DNA from: DATCJY01 sp036562565
GTDB lineage: Bacteria > Bacteroidota > Bacteroidia > Flavobacteriales_D > Sanyastnellaceae
DNA: 64,000 bases
Reading direction: 5' to 3'
NCBI GenBank assembly: GCA_036562565.1
Contig: DATCJY010000011.1
Location: 1 to 64,000, forward strand
The position numbers were made by a program, and so were the translations under genes. Numbering within the stretch: the first letter of the stretch is position 1; each line of letters opens with the position of its first letter. Positions 34,648 to 43,877 of this stretch are shown piece by piece. Under the pieces are notes generated by a model. That model was not told the DNA's origin, made no database searches, and saw nothing but the letters and a program-made list of their open reading frames with translations.

Positions 34648-35031
34648 ATGAAAACCGAGCACACACATCAGGTATTTATATGTGACAAAGAAGGTATTGA
34701 TCTCCTTTATCCCAGCTTGTTGGAGGCATTGAAAAAAAATACGGACGAGAATCAACACCTCACGGTACTCTATTACTGTGACAACGGTAACTTCCTCTTT
34801 CTGGAACAATTGGAGTTATTGTCCAAGCGCCATCCGGGCAAATTGATATGCCACTACAGAGCACAACCCGCTCGCGAAGACCTAGAGTTAATCCTCAACA
34901 CCAACACAAAACCAAAATTCGATTTTGAGTTATTTCTCGATGAGGAAAATACCGATACCATCGTAAGCGATTTGCAATATCTCGGAATAAAAAGTGAAGA
35001 CATTCACAGTCACTTCCTACTCACCATCTGA
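34648..35031 (+). CDS. Orphan degenerate ferredoxin-reductase-like (NAD-binding) domain protein
   Basis: The 127-aa protein has the strand-helix order of the C-terminal NAD(P)-binding domain of ferredoxin-NADP reductases: IDLLYPSLLEALKKN, HLTVLYYCDNGNFLFLEQLE, LLSKRHPGKLICHYRAQPAR and a final LQYLGIKSEDIHSHF. However, the two glycine motifs that bind the dinucleotide (G-x-G-I-x-P and C-G-P) are replaced by DKEGIDLLYP and FLDEEN, and there is no FAD domain. It is therefore probably not an active reductase. It ends 12 bp before the efflux adaptor gene and likely belongs to that operon. The assignment is by eye and tentative. Confidence 0.6.
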   Translation: MKTEHTHQVFICDKEGIDLLYPSLLEALKKNTDENQHLTVLYYCDNGNFLFLEQLELLSKRHPGKLICHYRAQPAREDLELILNTNTKPKFDFELFLDEENTDTIVSDLQYLGIKSEDIHSHFLLTI

Positions 35032-35043
35032 TAAACTACAAAA

Positions 35044-36084
35044 ATGAAAAAGCATCTATTCATCTATTCACTGCTGCTGCTTGCTACTGCATTCTTCACC
35101 ACTTCATGCAACAAGAGTACAAGCGGTACACCCCCATCAGCATCTAATGCCATTCCTGTTGTTGCACAAGTCATCCAAAAGGACTCATTGATTAAGAACA
35201 TATCACTCAGTGGCAATGTGGAAGGCAACAAAACAGTGAAGCTTGGTTTCATGGTGGCCGGAAAAATCAATTCCATTCATGTACAAGAAGGCCAGGACGT
35301 ATCACAGGGCCAATTGCTTGCAACACTTGATGACGAAAGCTATGCTGTTGCAAAAGAGCTGGCAGACATTCAGGTCAATCAAGCGAGCGATGAATATGAA
35401 AGACTCAAGCTCATGTATGAGCGCAACAGTATCAGTGAAAGCGATTTCAAAAAGATGGAGTTTGCGCTGCAAGGTGCCAAAGCACAGCAAAGACTGCATA
35501 CCAAGAACTACAACGATACGCGTTTGAAATCGCCTATCAACGGCATCCTGCTCAAACGCTTGAATGAAGCCGGAGAGATTGTGGCATCGGGAATGCCTAT
35601 CGTAGTAATTTCAGACATCAGCAAGGTGAAGGTCAATGCCTATATACCCGAACAGCAATTGAACGCTATCCGCATCGGACAAAATGCGGATATCTACATT
35701 GGGGCTTTGAACAAGCATTTTGAAGGTATTGTCACTGAAGTAGCCGGAGCAGCTGACCCAACCACACGAACTTTCACGGTAAAAGTGGAAGTAGATAATC
35801 CCGGCAATCTCATTCGTCCGGGCATGATTGCCGAAGCACATTTTACCGGCCCACAAGCTTCTGAGGTATTGGCCATTCCTGTCACTGCCATTTTACGCAC
35901 ACCGGACGGACAACCTTATGTATATGTAATTGACAATGGCAAAGCATTTAAACGCCACATCAGCATAGGTGCATTGATGGGCAACCATATTGAAGTGATA
36001 TCCGGTTTGGCGGAAGGAGAAACCATTGTTACCGGTGGTGCTCAAAAGCTCACCAATGGAAGTGCGGTAGCTGTACAACACTAA
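35044..36084 (+). CDS. RND efflux periplasmic adaptor lipoprotein
   Basis: The 346-aa protein begins with a lipoprotein signal (LLLATAFFTTSCNKS, Cys22). It then shows the biotinyl-lipoyl-like hairpin (GKINSIHVQEGQDVSQGQLL), a helical hairpin (ASDEYERLKLMYERNSISES) and the beta-barrel domain (IGQNADIYIGALNKHFEGIV, VDNPGNLIRPGMIAEAHF). This is the membrane-fusion protein that links an inner-membrane RND pump to an outer-membrane channel. It is 11 bp upstream of the pump gene, in the classical adaptor-pump-channel order. Confidence 0.93.
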   Translation: MKKHLFIYSLLLLATAFFTTSCNKSTSGTPPSASNAIPVVAQVIQKDSLIKNISLSGNVEGNKTVKLGFMVAGKINSIHVQEGQDVSQGQLLATLDDESYAVAKELADIQVNQASDEYERLKLMYERNSISESDFKKMEFALQGAKAQQRLHTKNYNDTRLKSPINGILLKRLNEAGEIVASGMPIVVISDISKVKVNAYIPEQQLNAIRIGQNADIYIGALNKHFEGIVTEVAGAADPTTRTFTVKVEVDNPGNLIRPGMIAEAHFTGPQASEVLAIPVTAILRTPDGQPYVYVIDNGKAFKRHISIGALMGNHIEVISGLAEGETIVTGGAQKLTNGSAVAVQH

Positions 36085-36095
36085 AACTTGACACA

Positions 36096-39000
36096 ATGAA
36101 CTTCATAGAAAAATCTCTTAAATACAAGCAGGTCACCTTATCGGTGCTGCTGCTCTTCTTTGCGGTTGGCGTGTATTCATTGTTCAACATGTCGCGCAGG
36201 GAAGATCCGAAAATCACGATGCCTGTGGGCTTGGTGGTAGCCTATTATCCGGGTGCGAGCTCGGTAGTGGTTGAAGAACAAGTAACCAAGAAAATAGAGG
36301 AAACCCTCTTCAAGTTTGAAGAAGTAAAAAAGGCAAAGACCGTTTCTGCATCAGAAGACGGTAAAGTTGTTATCACCGTAGAGCTCAATAACGGCATTGA
36401 CAACATTGATGCCTTCTGGAATAAATGTGCGCAGCAATTATTGATTCTCAAACAAACACAATTGCCAGAAGGAGTAATTGGTCCAATCGTCAACTCCGAG
36501 TTTGGCGACACTGAAGCGATGATCATTGGCTTATCGGGAAAAAATGTGCCTTACAATCAACTCAAGGAGTATGCAAAACAACTCGAAGATCAATTGCGCA
36601 CACTGCCGGCAGTGTCAAAAATCAAACGTTCCGGTGAACTGGAAGAGCAAGTGTTAGTGACGGTTGAATCGGCCAAGCTTGCGATGTATGGCGTGAACCT
36701 GCAAGACATCATGAAAGTCCTGCAATCGCAAAATGCCGTGTATCCTACCGGTAATTTGGATGCGAATCAGCTTTCCGTTTCACTTTATACCAAAGGCTAT
36801 TATACTTCACAAGAAGAACTCGCAAATCAAATCATCGGGGCATCCAACACCGGTTCCGTGCTGAAGCTGAAAGATGTAGCGACACTTTCAAGAGGTTATG
36901 TAGAACCTTCACAGCTGGTAAAAGTGGGTGATGATGATGCGATTATTATCAGCATACAAATGTTGGCAGGTAACAACATTGTGAAGTTCGGTGACAATGT
37001 GAATCAAATCCTGCAACAATTCCAACAGCAATTGCCATCAGGTATTCAGGTAACCAAAATTGCCGACCAACCCCAATTGGTTGATAACAACATCTCACAC
37101 TTCATCAAGGAATTTTTCATTGCGATTATCGCAGTGGTGATTGTCATCATCTTGATGCTTCCTTTCCGAATCGCGTTAGTTGCCTCCATGGCCATACCGA
37201 TGACGGTGGCCATTACACTGGCACTCATGAATTTCTTCGGTATCGAATTGCATCAAGTATCACTCGCATCCTTGATTGTGGTGCTTGGTTTGGTAGTGGA
37301 TGACGCGATTGTTGTGGCCGATAACTATGTGGAGTTATTGGACAAAGGACACAAACGCTGGGAAGCCGCATGGAAAAGCGCAAGCGAACTCATCGTTCCC
37401 ATTTTCGTTGCGACCTTCACCATTGTATTTGCGTTCCTTCCCATGGTGATGCTCAGCGGTCCTGTTGGCGAATTCATTCGTGCGCTTCCATTGACCGTTG
37501 CCATAGCCCTTTCATCATCCTTTATCGTGGCAATGGTCTTCACTCCTCTACTCTGCTTCACCTTTATCAAGAAAGGCCTGCATGATCCGAGCGAAACGAA
37601 TAGGAAAGAGAAGAAGACCATACTCGATCGCATGCAGCAAGGCTATAACAAGCTATTGGACAAAAGCATTGCTCATCCACGTATGACAATAGTGTTAAGC
37701 CTTGTTCCAATTATGTTGGCAGGCATGCTCTTTAAGTTTGGTGTGAAACAAAAATTCTTTCCTGCTGCAGAGCGTAACCAATTTGTGATAGAACTCTGGA
37801 TGCCAACGGGTACCAATTTTGAGAACACAAAGAAAGCGATGGCCAAGTTAGAAGAGCTCCTAACAGGCGATGAGCGCGTTCTCAATTACACCAGCTTCAT
37901 CGGTACTTCAGCACCGCGCTTCTATTACAATTTCTCACCGGAGTTTCCGAATACAAACTATGCACAGATGGTGATCAACACAGTGGACATTCAATCAACC
38001 GAAACCTTGTCGGCTGAGTTATCTCGCAAGGTGGAAGCTGCAGTACCTGAAGGAAGACCACAAGTGAAACTCATGCAACAAGGCAAACCACTCAAAGCAC
38101 CGATTGAAGTGGTGATTTGGGGGGATGATCTTCACATCTTGCAATCCATCGCACAACAAGTTGACTCCGTAATCCGCCATACTCCGGGCAGTGCACTCAT
38201 CCAAAACGACTTCAAGGAAGACCGCTACGGTATGGATATCGTGCTCAAAGCCGAAGCAGAACGATTGGGCTTTACAACAGAAGTGATTGCAAAATCCGTT
38301 TACGCAGGCTTCAGCGGAGCCCCTATCACCACCCTGCGTGAAAGAGATAATGACGTGAAAGTCGTTTACCGATTGAATGAAGAGAACCGTGCATCTACAA
38401 ATGATTTGCCCAACCTTTATCTCACATCTCCGGTGACCCAAGCAAAAGTTCCGCTTGGACAAGTGGCAGACCTTGTTCCGGTATGGCAACCTGGAAGCAT
38501 CAAGCATCGCAATGGATTGCGCAGTCTCACGGTGATGAGTGAAACAACAGAAAACATATTGCCATCTCAATTGCTTGCCGCTATTCAACCACAAATAGAC
38601 AACATTGAATTGCCCGCGGGTTATCAAATTACTTATGCCGGTGAAGACCTCAATAAGAAGGAGACATTCTCCGAGATGATTATTGCACTGGGTGTGAGCA
38701 TTGTACTCATCTTCCTTATCCTGATGTTCCAATTCCACAAAGTGAAAGAAGCCGGACTCATCATGCTCACCATTCCGCTGAGCTTGTTTGGCGCCATCTT
38801 CGGGTTATATATCACCGGCAACAACTTTGGCTTCACAGCATTTGTCGGACTTATCAGTTTGGCCGGTGTAGTAGTGCGCAACGCCATTATCCTCATCGAT
38901 CATATACATGAACTTGTAAAACACCAAGGCATGCACTGGCGTGAAGCCACCATCGAAAGTGGTAAGCGGAGATTGCGCCCCATCTTCCTCACAGCAATGG

Positions 39001-39200
39001 CAGCTGCCATCGGTGTGTTGCCAATGATTGTGGGAGGTTCCCCCATGTGGAGCCCGCTTGCAAGTGTGATTGCATTCGGAGTGGTATGGAGTATGATGGT
39101 GGCATTGCTTGCCGTACCGGCCATGTACTTGCTATGGATAGTTCCGGGTGCTGAAAAAGAATTGCAAGCTGCAGCATTGGAAAAGTTTGAACAGAATTAA
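36096..39200 (+). CDS. RND family efflux pump (AcrB-like permease)
   Basis: The 1034-aa permease has twelve membrane helices and two large periplasmic loops, the standard RND size. The proton-relay acidic pair is visible in VLGLVVDDAIVVADNYVELL (helix 4). The mirrored motif is TGNNFGFTAFVGLISLAGVV with VVRNAIILIDHI (helix 10-11). FLTAMAAAIGVLPMIVGGSP is the helix 11 RND signature. It expels small molecules across the envelope using proton influx; whether the substrates are drugs, bile-like compounds or metals cannot be read from the sequence. No heavy-metal (CzcA) helix signature was recognised. Confidence 0.93.
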   Translation: MNFIEKSLKYKQVTLSVLLLFFAVGVYSLFNMSRREDPKITMPVGLVVAYYPGASSVVVEEQVTKKIEETLFKFEEVKKAKTVSASEDGKVVITVELNNGIDNIDAFWNKCAQQLLILKQTQLPEGVIGPIVNSEFGDTEAMIIGLSGKNVPYNQLKEYAKQLEDQLRTLPAVSKIKRSGELEEQVLVTVESAKLAMYGVNLQDIMKVLQSQNAVYPTGNLDANQLSVSLYTKGYYTSQEELANQIIGASNTGSVLKLKDVATLSRGYVEPSQLVKVGDDDAIIISIQMLAGNNIVKFGDNVNQILQQFQQQLPSGIQVTKIADQPQLVDNNISHFIKEFFIAIIAVVIVIILMLPFRIALVASMAIPMTVAITLALMNFFGIELHQVSLASLIVVLGLVVDDAIVVADNYVELLDKGHKRWEAAWKSASELIVPIFVATFTIVFAFLPMVMLSGPVGEFIRALPLTVAIALSSSFIVAMVFTPLLCFTFIKKGLHDPSETNRKEKKTILDRMQQGYNKLLDKSIAHPRMTIVLSLVPIMLAGMLFKFGVKQKFFPAAERNQFVIELWMPTGTNFENTKKAMAKLEELLTGDERVLNYTSFIGTSAPRFYYNFSPEFPNTNYAQMVINTVDIQSTETLSAELSRKVEAAVPEGRPQVKLMQQGKPLKAPIEVVIWGDDLHILQSIAQQVDSVIRHTPGSALIQNDFKEDRYGMDIVLKAEAERLGFTTEVIAKSVYAGFSGAPITTLRERDNDVKVVYRLNEENRASTNDLPNLYLTSPVTQAKVPLGQVADLVPVWQPGSIKHRNGLRSLTVMSETTENILPSQLLAAIQPQIDNIELPAGYQITYAGEDLNKKETFSEMIIALGVSIVLIFLILMFQFHKVKEAGLIMLTIPLSLFGAIFGLYITGNNFGFTAFVGLISLAGVVVRNAIILIDHIHELVKHQGMHWREATIESGKRRLRPIFLTAMAAAIGVLPMIVGGSPMWSPLASVIAFGVVWSMMVALLAVPAMYLLWIVPGAEKELQAAALEKFEQN

Positions 39201-39223
39201 ATCAACCAATTAAATCCGTGAAA

Positions 39224-40564
39224 ATGAAACTCCATTTATATACCGTTGCAGTGCTTCTTCTCATCGGAACCTGCAGTACTGCAACTGCTCAAGAGCAACA
39301 AGTATGGACATTGGAAAAATCCATTGCTCATGCCATAGAGAGCAATAATTTAATTCGCATTCGTCAGTTGCAAATTGAAGAGCAAGAAAGCAAAATCAAA
39401 GAAGCGCAGATCAAACGTTATCCTGCATTGACCGTCAACTCAACATATCAATACAACGTAAATGTTGGTTCACTGACCATTCCTGCGGGTTCAATTGGCG
39501 TGTTGCCACTCGGACCGGTTCCCATTCCCATGCCCAACACGGATGTAACTGCCGAACTGGGCACGCACAACACATTTAATGCTGGCGTGCTTGCATATCA
39601 ACCGCTCACGCAACAAGCCAAAATCGGAACGGGTATTGAAGTTGCGAAGACCGAAAAAAACATGGCCACTCTTGAGTTAAATAAAGCACAATTGCAAATC
39701 AAAAATGGAATTGAGCAATTGTATTATGGCATTCTTGCAACGCGCAAGCGCATCGTGGAAGCAGAGAAAAACATCGAGGTGGCACAATTAAAATTATATG
39801 ACCTAGAAAGTGCGTTGAATTCCGGTAAAACCATTGATGCCAATACAGCAGGATTAAACGCCAACATTGCAAGTCAAGAACAAGAACTACTCAAACTGCG
39901 TTTTCAGGAAGAAGACTATATCGCATCCTTCAGACAGCTCACCGGTATCAATGATGCGGAACTAATACTTGCCGAAGAGGTTGTAACCATTGAAGTTATC
40001 GGTGATTTAGATGCCTTGCAAGCACAAGCTAAAGCCAATAACCCGGACATTCAATTGTCACAATTGCAGATACAAAAAGGAGAGCTTGCCATAAAAGCGG
40101 CACAACACAGCAACCTTCCTGAGCTCGGCATCATCGCGGGATATACCTACCAACAAGGCAATTTAATTTTCCCGGAAAACAATCCGTATGCAGGCATCAA
40201 TTTAAAATGGAATATTCAAGACCTCTTCAGCAACAAGCAATTGGCCAATCAACGCAAATTGTTGGTGCAACAAGCACAAGAAAACGAGACGTATATGCGA
40301 CAACAAGTAGCAGTATCAGTTGAAAAAGCGTATCGCAAATTGCGACAAGCTGAAGAGCTCATTGCTGTAGCGCAAAAGGCTGTGGACTACCGCAAACAAG
40401 AACTCAAAATAGAACAAGATAAAGCAGCAGCAGGACTTAACCGACCAATCAACCTGCTCGAAACCGAAGCGGCATTAGCCAAAAGTGAAGCCGACCTCTA
40501 CGGTGCTCAGATGAGTTATAAAGTAGCAAAAGCAGAGTTGGAAATGTTAGTAAATGGCAAGTAG
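39224..40564 (+). CDS. TolC family outer-membrane efflux channel
   Basis: The start is ATG 39224, because it begins a signal peptide (MKLHLYTVAVLLLIGTCSTA); a GTG two codons upstream is also in frame. The 446-aa protein has two internal repeats of long alpha-helices and short strands typical of TolC-like channels (ESKIKEAQIKRYPALTVNST; LNAGLAYQP-like strand; EELIAVAQKAVDYRKQELKI; LNRPINLLETEAALAKSEAD). It completes the adaptor-pump-channel set and lies 23 bp after the pump gene. No terminator is evident after its stop. Confidence 0.9.
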   Translation: MKLHLYTVAVLLLIGTCSTATAQEQQVWTLEKSIAHAIESNNLIRIRQLQIEEQESKIKEAQIKRYPALTVNSTYQYNVNVGSLTIPAGSIGVLPLGPVPIPMPNTDVTAELGTHNTFNAGVLAYQPLTQQAKIGTGIEVAKTEKNMATLELNKAQLQIKNGIEQLYYGILATRKRIVEAEKNIEVAQLKLYDLESALNSGKTIDANTAGLNANIASQEQELLKLRFQEEDYIASFRQLTGINDAELILAEEVVTIEVIGDLDALQAQAKANNPDIQLSQLQIQKGELAIKAAQHSNLPELGIIAGYTYQQGNLIFPENNPYAGINLKWNIQDLFSNKQLANQRKLLVQQAQENETYMRQQVAVSVEKAYRKLRQAEELIAVAQKAVDYRKQELKIEQDKAAAGLNRPINLLETEAALAKSEADLYGAQMSYKVAKAELEMLVNGK

Positions 40565-40897
40565 ATTTTTTCTTGGGTTTAAATAGTGTGATTAAAAAGA
40601 AACAGTCAATTCCTCGCAAGAAGAGTTGGTTGTTTTTGTTTTTGATACTTATCGGCTGACCACGGTTCAATTCACCTCTTGAAATTCTGGTGATTATAAT
40701 TCACACCATCATGGGTCAATTATGTAGCAAATCCACGAACATACAGAACCATTCAGTACTTTCATCCTGAGCTTCAGTTGGACGAATTAAAATATGACTC
40801 CCTAATCAAGTCACAGCAAACGGATGGATATGGTTTTCTATGACAAACACCCATTATTCCTTCCCGCACCTTTACCTTCGCTTCTTTGAATTAAAGC
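40565..40897. other. Gene-free 333-bp gap after the efflux operon
   Basis: No open frame, RNA gene or strong hairpin is evident on either strand. The only candidate signal is TACCTTCG at 40873-40880, resembling a -7 box, 17 bp upstream of the rluF start. The stretch could be the remnant of a lost gene, but nothing recognisable remains. Confidence 0.5.
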
Positions 40898-41662
40898 ATG
40901 AGCATCGAAAATCTTCCTCCCGGTTTGCGTCTGAATAAATACATCAGCGACACCGGTCATTGCAGCAGAAGAGAAGCTGACAAACTCATTGAAGAAGGTC
41001 GGGTAACGATAAATGGCAAAGTTCCTGAGTTAGGGACACGTGTGCAGGAGGGTGATCTCGTTGCTATCGATGGCCAAAAGATTGGAGCAAAAAAAGCCCC
41101 CATTTATATCGCATTCAATAAACCGGTAGGCATCACTTGCACAACTGAAACCCATGTTAAAGGGAACATTATCTCCTATATCAATCATCCTGAGCGCATT
41201 TTCCCAATTGGCCGTTTGGACAAGCCTAGCGATGGTCTCATCTTTCTGACCAACGATGGTGATATCGTCAATAAAATCTTGCGAGCCGGCAACAACCACG
41301 AAAAAGAATATATCGTCACCGTGGACAAAGCCATTGATGATTCCTTTGTGCAACGCATGCAATCCAGTGTTAAAATTTTGGGAGTAATGACCAAACGTTG
41401 CAAAGTGCGCAAAGAAGGCAAGAAGCGATTTCGCATCATCCTCACTCAAGGTCTCAACAGACAAATCAGACGCATGTGTCAAACACTCGGTTATGAAGTG
41501 CAAACCTTGCAACGTGTGCGTATCATGAATGTCACACTGGAAGGATTGGCTGTTGGAAAATGGCGCTATCTCACCACAAAAGAGATCGATGAAATCAACC
41601 AAATGGTTGCCAATTCGTCCAAAACGCATATTTCTTCTGACAATTTGGACGATAACGAATAG
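40898..41662 (+). CDS. rluF: 23S rRNA pseudouridine synthase, RluF type
   Basis: The 254-aa protein has an N-terminal S4 RNA-binding domain (LRLNKYISDTGHCSRREADK ... GRVTINGK) and a pseudouridine synthase core. The catalytic Asp is in FPIGRLDKPSDGLIFLTNDG (around residue 109), followed by KEYIVTV and QGLNRQIRRMCQTLGYEV. The IAFNKPVGITCTTE block and the GNI-ISYI segment fit the RluF subfamily, which modifies U2604 in E. coli 23S rRNA. The length is normal. The acidic tail (SSDNLDDNE) is extra. RluB/RluE cannot be fully excluded, but the motifs favour RluF. Confidence 0.88.
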   Translation: MSIENLPPGLRLNKYISDTGHCSRREADKLIEEGRVTINGKVPELGTRVQEGDLVAIDGQKIGAKKAPIYIAFNKPVGITCTTETHVKGNIISYINHPERIFPIGRLDKPSDGLIFLTNDGDIVNKILRAGNNHEKEYIVTVDKAIDDSFVQRMQSSVKILGVMTKRCKVRKEGKKRFRIILTQGLNRQIRRMCQTLGYEVQTLQRVRIMNVTLEGLAVGKWRYLTTKEIDEINQMVANSSKTHISSDNLDDNE

Positions 41663-41802
41663 GTGAATCATCGCGCTCATCCCTGTACACCAACATTTCA
41701 CCGACTAGCTGCACAAAGCGCGCGTCACAATGACAGCAATTTTGTATCTGGTATTTGGCTTGCTATAAATTAGCCACACAAACAATTATTATCCTTATTT
41801 CT

Positions 41803-42450
41803 ATGAACAAATTAACCGTATCCATCCTTGTTCTTGTCCTCGTAATTGCAGGAGGCTTTGGTATTATGTATATGTATGGTGCCAAAGTGCGTGATAATTC
41901 TATTGCGAAACAAGAAGCTGTAAACGAAGCTTGGGGTAACGTTCAGAATGCCTACCAAAGAAGAGCCGACCTGATTGGCAATCTTGTAGCGACAGTAAAA
42001 GCTGCTGCTGATAATGAAAAAGAAATTTTAATTGGAGTGACAGAAGCACGTGCCGGCATAGCACATTATGCGGACAGCGTGGGCAATATCATTGCACGTG
42101 AACAAAACAATGTACGCAATGCTCAGTCACCTGCAGAACTACAACAAAGCGATGCGTTGATTATGACGGCATACCGCGGTTTCAGAGGGTTCATTACCGA
42201 ACAATACCCAACTGTTCAATCCACTCAAAACTTTGCGACCTTACAGGCTCAATTGGAAGGAACAGAAAACCGCATCAACACCGAACGCAACCGCTATAAC
42301 GAAGCCGTAAAAGACTACAACACATACATCCGAGGAACATGGCGCAAAATGGGCTTGAAACTCATCGGTACAGAAGGCGACAACCTCACCGTACGCGAAA
42401 TGTTTGAAGCCAAACCGGGTGCTGAAGAAGCTCCAGTAGTGAAGTTCTAA
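41803..42450 (+). CDS. lemA: LemA family protein
   Basis: The start is set at ATG 41803 (215 aa), which places the membrane anchor first (LTVSILVLVLVIAGGFGIMY). The rest is a helical-bundle LemA domain (NEAWGNVQNAYQRRADLIGN, VKAAADNEKEIL, RYNEAVKDYNTYIRG). LemA proteins are membrane-anchored with an outward-facing helical domain and unknown biochemical role. It is followed by two TPM-domain genes within 50 bp each. LemA plus TPM genes is a recurrent Bacteroidota set, which suggests a shared role in envelope maintenance. Confidence 0.92.
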   Translation: MNKLTVSILVLVLVIAGGFGIMYMYGAKVRDNSIAKQEAVNEAWGNVQNAYQRRADLIGNLVATVKAAADNEKEILIGVTEARAGIAHYADSVGNIIAREQNNVRNAQSPAELQQSDALIMTAYRGFRGFITEQYPTVQSTQNFATLQAQLEGTENRINTERNRYNEAVKDYNTYIRGTWRKMGLKLIGTEGDNLTVREMFEAKPGAEEAPVVKF

Positions 42451-42495
42451 CCTCACTCGTAACACGCTATCGCAACCACATAGAACAAGCTGCTC

Positions 42496-42939
42496 ATGAA
42501 CCTGGAAAGCATCATCACCGAACAAGTAAAGCGCAACATTGAAGAAGCCATTGCACTCGCGGAGAGCGGCACCTCAGCCGAAGTACGTGTTCATATTGAA
42601 GATGAGTGCAAGGAAGATACCATGGACCGAGCAGCTTATGTATTTCGTCAACTGGAAATGCATAAGACTGAATTGCGCAACGGTGTACTCATTTATGTAG
42701 CCCTTGGAAATCGTAAGATGGCCATCCTTGGTGATGCGGGCATCAACCAACTCATGAAACAAGATGATTGGGATACGATTAAAGAGCATATCCTTGAGCA
42801 TTTTAAGAACAATGATATCGAAGGAGGCTTGATTCATGGGTTGCAAGACATCGGTGTATTGCTTCACACCCATTTCCCCATTTCAGAATCGGATCGCAAT
42901 GAGCTATCCAACCAAGTAACTACACATAAAGACATTTAA
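42496..42939 (+). CDS. TPM domain protein, soluble form
   Basis: The 147-aa protein consists essentially of one TPM (TLP18.3/Psb32/MOLO-1) domain: AIALAESGTSAEVRVHIEDE, NGVLIYVALGNRKMAILGDA, GINQLMKQDDWDTIKEHIL and EGGLIHGLQDIGVLL. There is no signal peptide or membrane helix, so it is predicted to be cytoplasmic. TPM domains act in photosystem repair in plants and have phosphatase activity in one plant case; the role in bacteria is unclear. It sits between lemA and the exported TPM protein. Confidence 0.85.
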   Translation: MNLESIITEQVKRNIEEAIALAESGTSAEVRVHIEDECKEDTMDRAAYVFRQLEMHKTELRNGVLIYVALGNRKMAILGDAGINQLMKQDDWDTIKEHILEHFKNNDIEGGLIHGLQDIGVLLHTHFPISESDRNELSNQVTTHKDI

Positions 42940-42943
42940 TTCA

Positions 42944-43792
42944 TTGAAGAACTCATTTGTTGCTTATCTCCTGCTTAGTTTGAGCATTTTGCTCCAACCT
43001 TCATGGGCATTGGCGCAGAAAGCCGGACAGGAATGCTTCCCTGCCAAGCAGACCGATCGCATGGTATATGACTATGCCAATGTGCTCACGGCTGACGAGC
43101 AAGAATCATTGGAGCAGCGCTTGCGTTCATTCGTTATTACAACCTCCAATGAAATAGCAGTTGTGACCGTTCCTGACCTATGCGGTATGGACAAAGCACA
43201 ATTTGCGATTGAACTTGGAGAGTTGTGGCAGGTTGGACAAGCCAAGGAAGACAACGGCATCATCATTTTGGTTAAACCCAAAACCGCGACCGCAAAAGGT
43301 GAGGTATTCATTGCTGTAGGTCGTGGACTTGAAGGCACCATACCCGATGCCACTGCCTTCATGATTGTGGAGAATGAAATGATTCCGGCCTTCCGCAATA
43401 ACGATATGGCCGCAGGCATCAATCAAGCCGTCACCACTTTGATGGAGCTTGCCCAAGGTGAATATGACAGTGATGCATATGCCGAACGTTACAAAAAGCA
43501 ACAGCAAGAACTTCCCGCAGGCATCATTGTTTCACTCATATTATTTGTGATTGTATTCATCTTCTTCATCAAGATTCTTCAAGTAAGAAACTATGCTCGC
43601 CTGAACAACCTTGAGTTCTGGGCAGCATGGATGTTGCTCAACAGCATGAACACTCCACATACGGGTACTTGGCGCGACTTCCATCGAGGAAGTGGTGGCT
43701 TTGGTGGTTTCGGAGGTGGAGGTGGCGGAGGTTTTGGCGGCTTCGGTGGAGGCGGCAGCTTTGGCGGAGGCGGAGCCGGTGGCTCGTGGTAA
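42944..43792 (+). CDS. Exported TPM domain protein with glycine-rich C-terminus (YgcG-like)
   Basis: The frame starts at TTG 42944, five bases after the previous stop, and no ATG precedes the signal peptide (MKNSFVAYLLLSLSILL ... ALAQ). The mature protein has a TPM domain (VYDYANVLTADEQESLEQRL, NEIAVVTVPDLCGMDKAQFA, GIIILVKPK, VGRGLEGTIPDATAFMIVEN). One membrane helix follows (GIIVSLILFVIVFIFFIKIL), then a Gly/Phe-rich tail of about 45 residues. This architecture is the YgcG type. It is translationally close to the previous TPM gene, so coupling is likely. Confidence 0.88.
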   Translation: MKNSFVAYLLLSLSILLQPSWALAQKAGQECFPAKQTDRMVYDYANVLTADEQESLEQRLRSFVITTSNEIAVVTVPDLCGMDKAQFAIELGELWQVGQAKEDNGIIILVKPKTATAKGEVFIAVGRGLEGTIPDATAFMIVENEMIPAFRNNDMAAGINQAVTTLMELAQGEYDSDAYAERYKKQQQELPAGIIVSLILFVIVFIFFIKILQVRNYARLNNLEFWAAWMLLNSMNTPHTGTWRDFHRGSGGFGGFGGGGGGGFGGFGGGGSFGGGGAGGSW

Positions 43793-43877
43793 TTCAACGA
43801 CATAACAATTAATTTAAAAACAATGAAGACGGCAGTGGAGCATGCCTCCATCCCGCTGCATTAGTTAAGATAGATAT

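Noticed and set aside
38019..38738. 239-aa frame antisense to the RND pump gene
   Set aside because: Complete overlap with a conserved permease and a Cys/His-rich composition typical of antisense shadows.
43840..43866. Small hairpin and 13-codon frame between the TPM and TerB/J genes
   Set aside because: The stem is short with a mismatch and no T-run, and the frame is too short and featureless to support.
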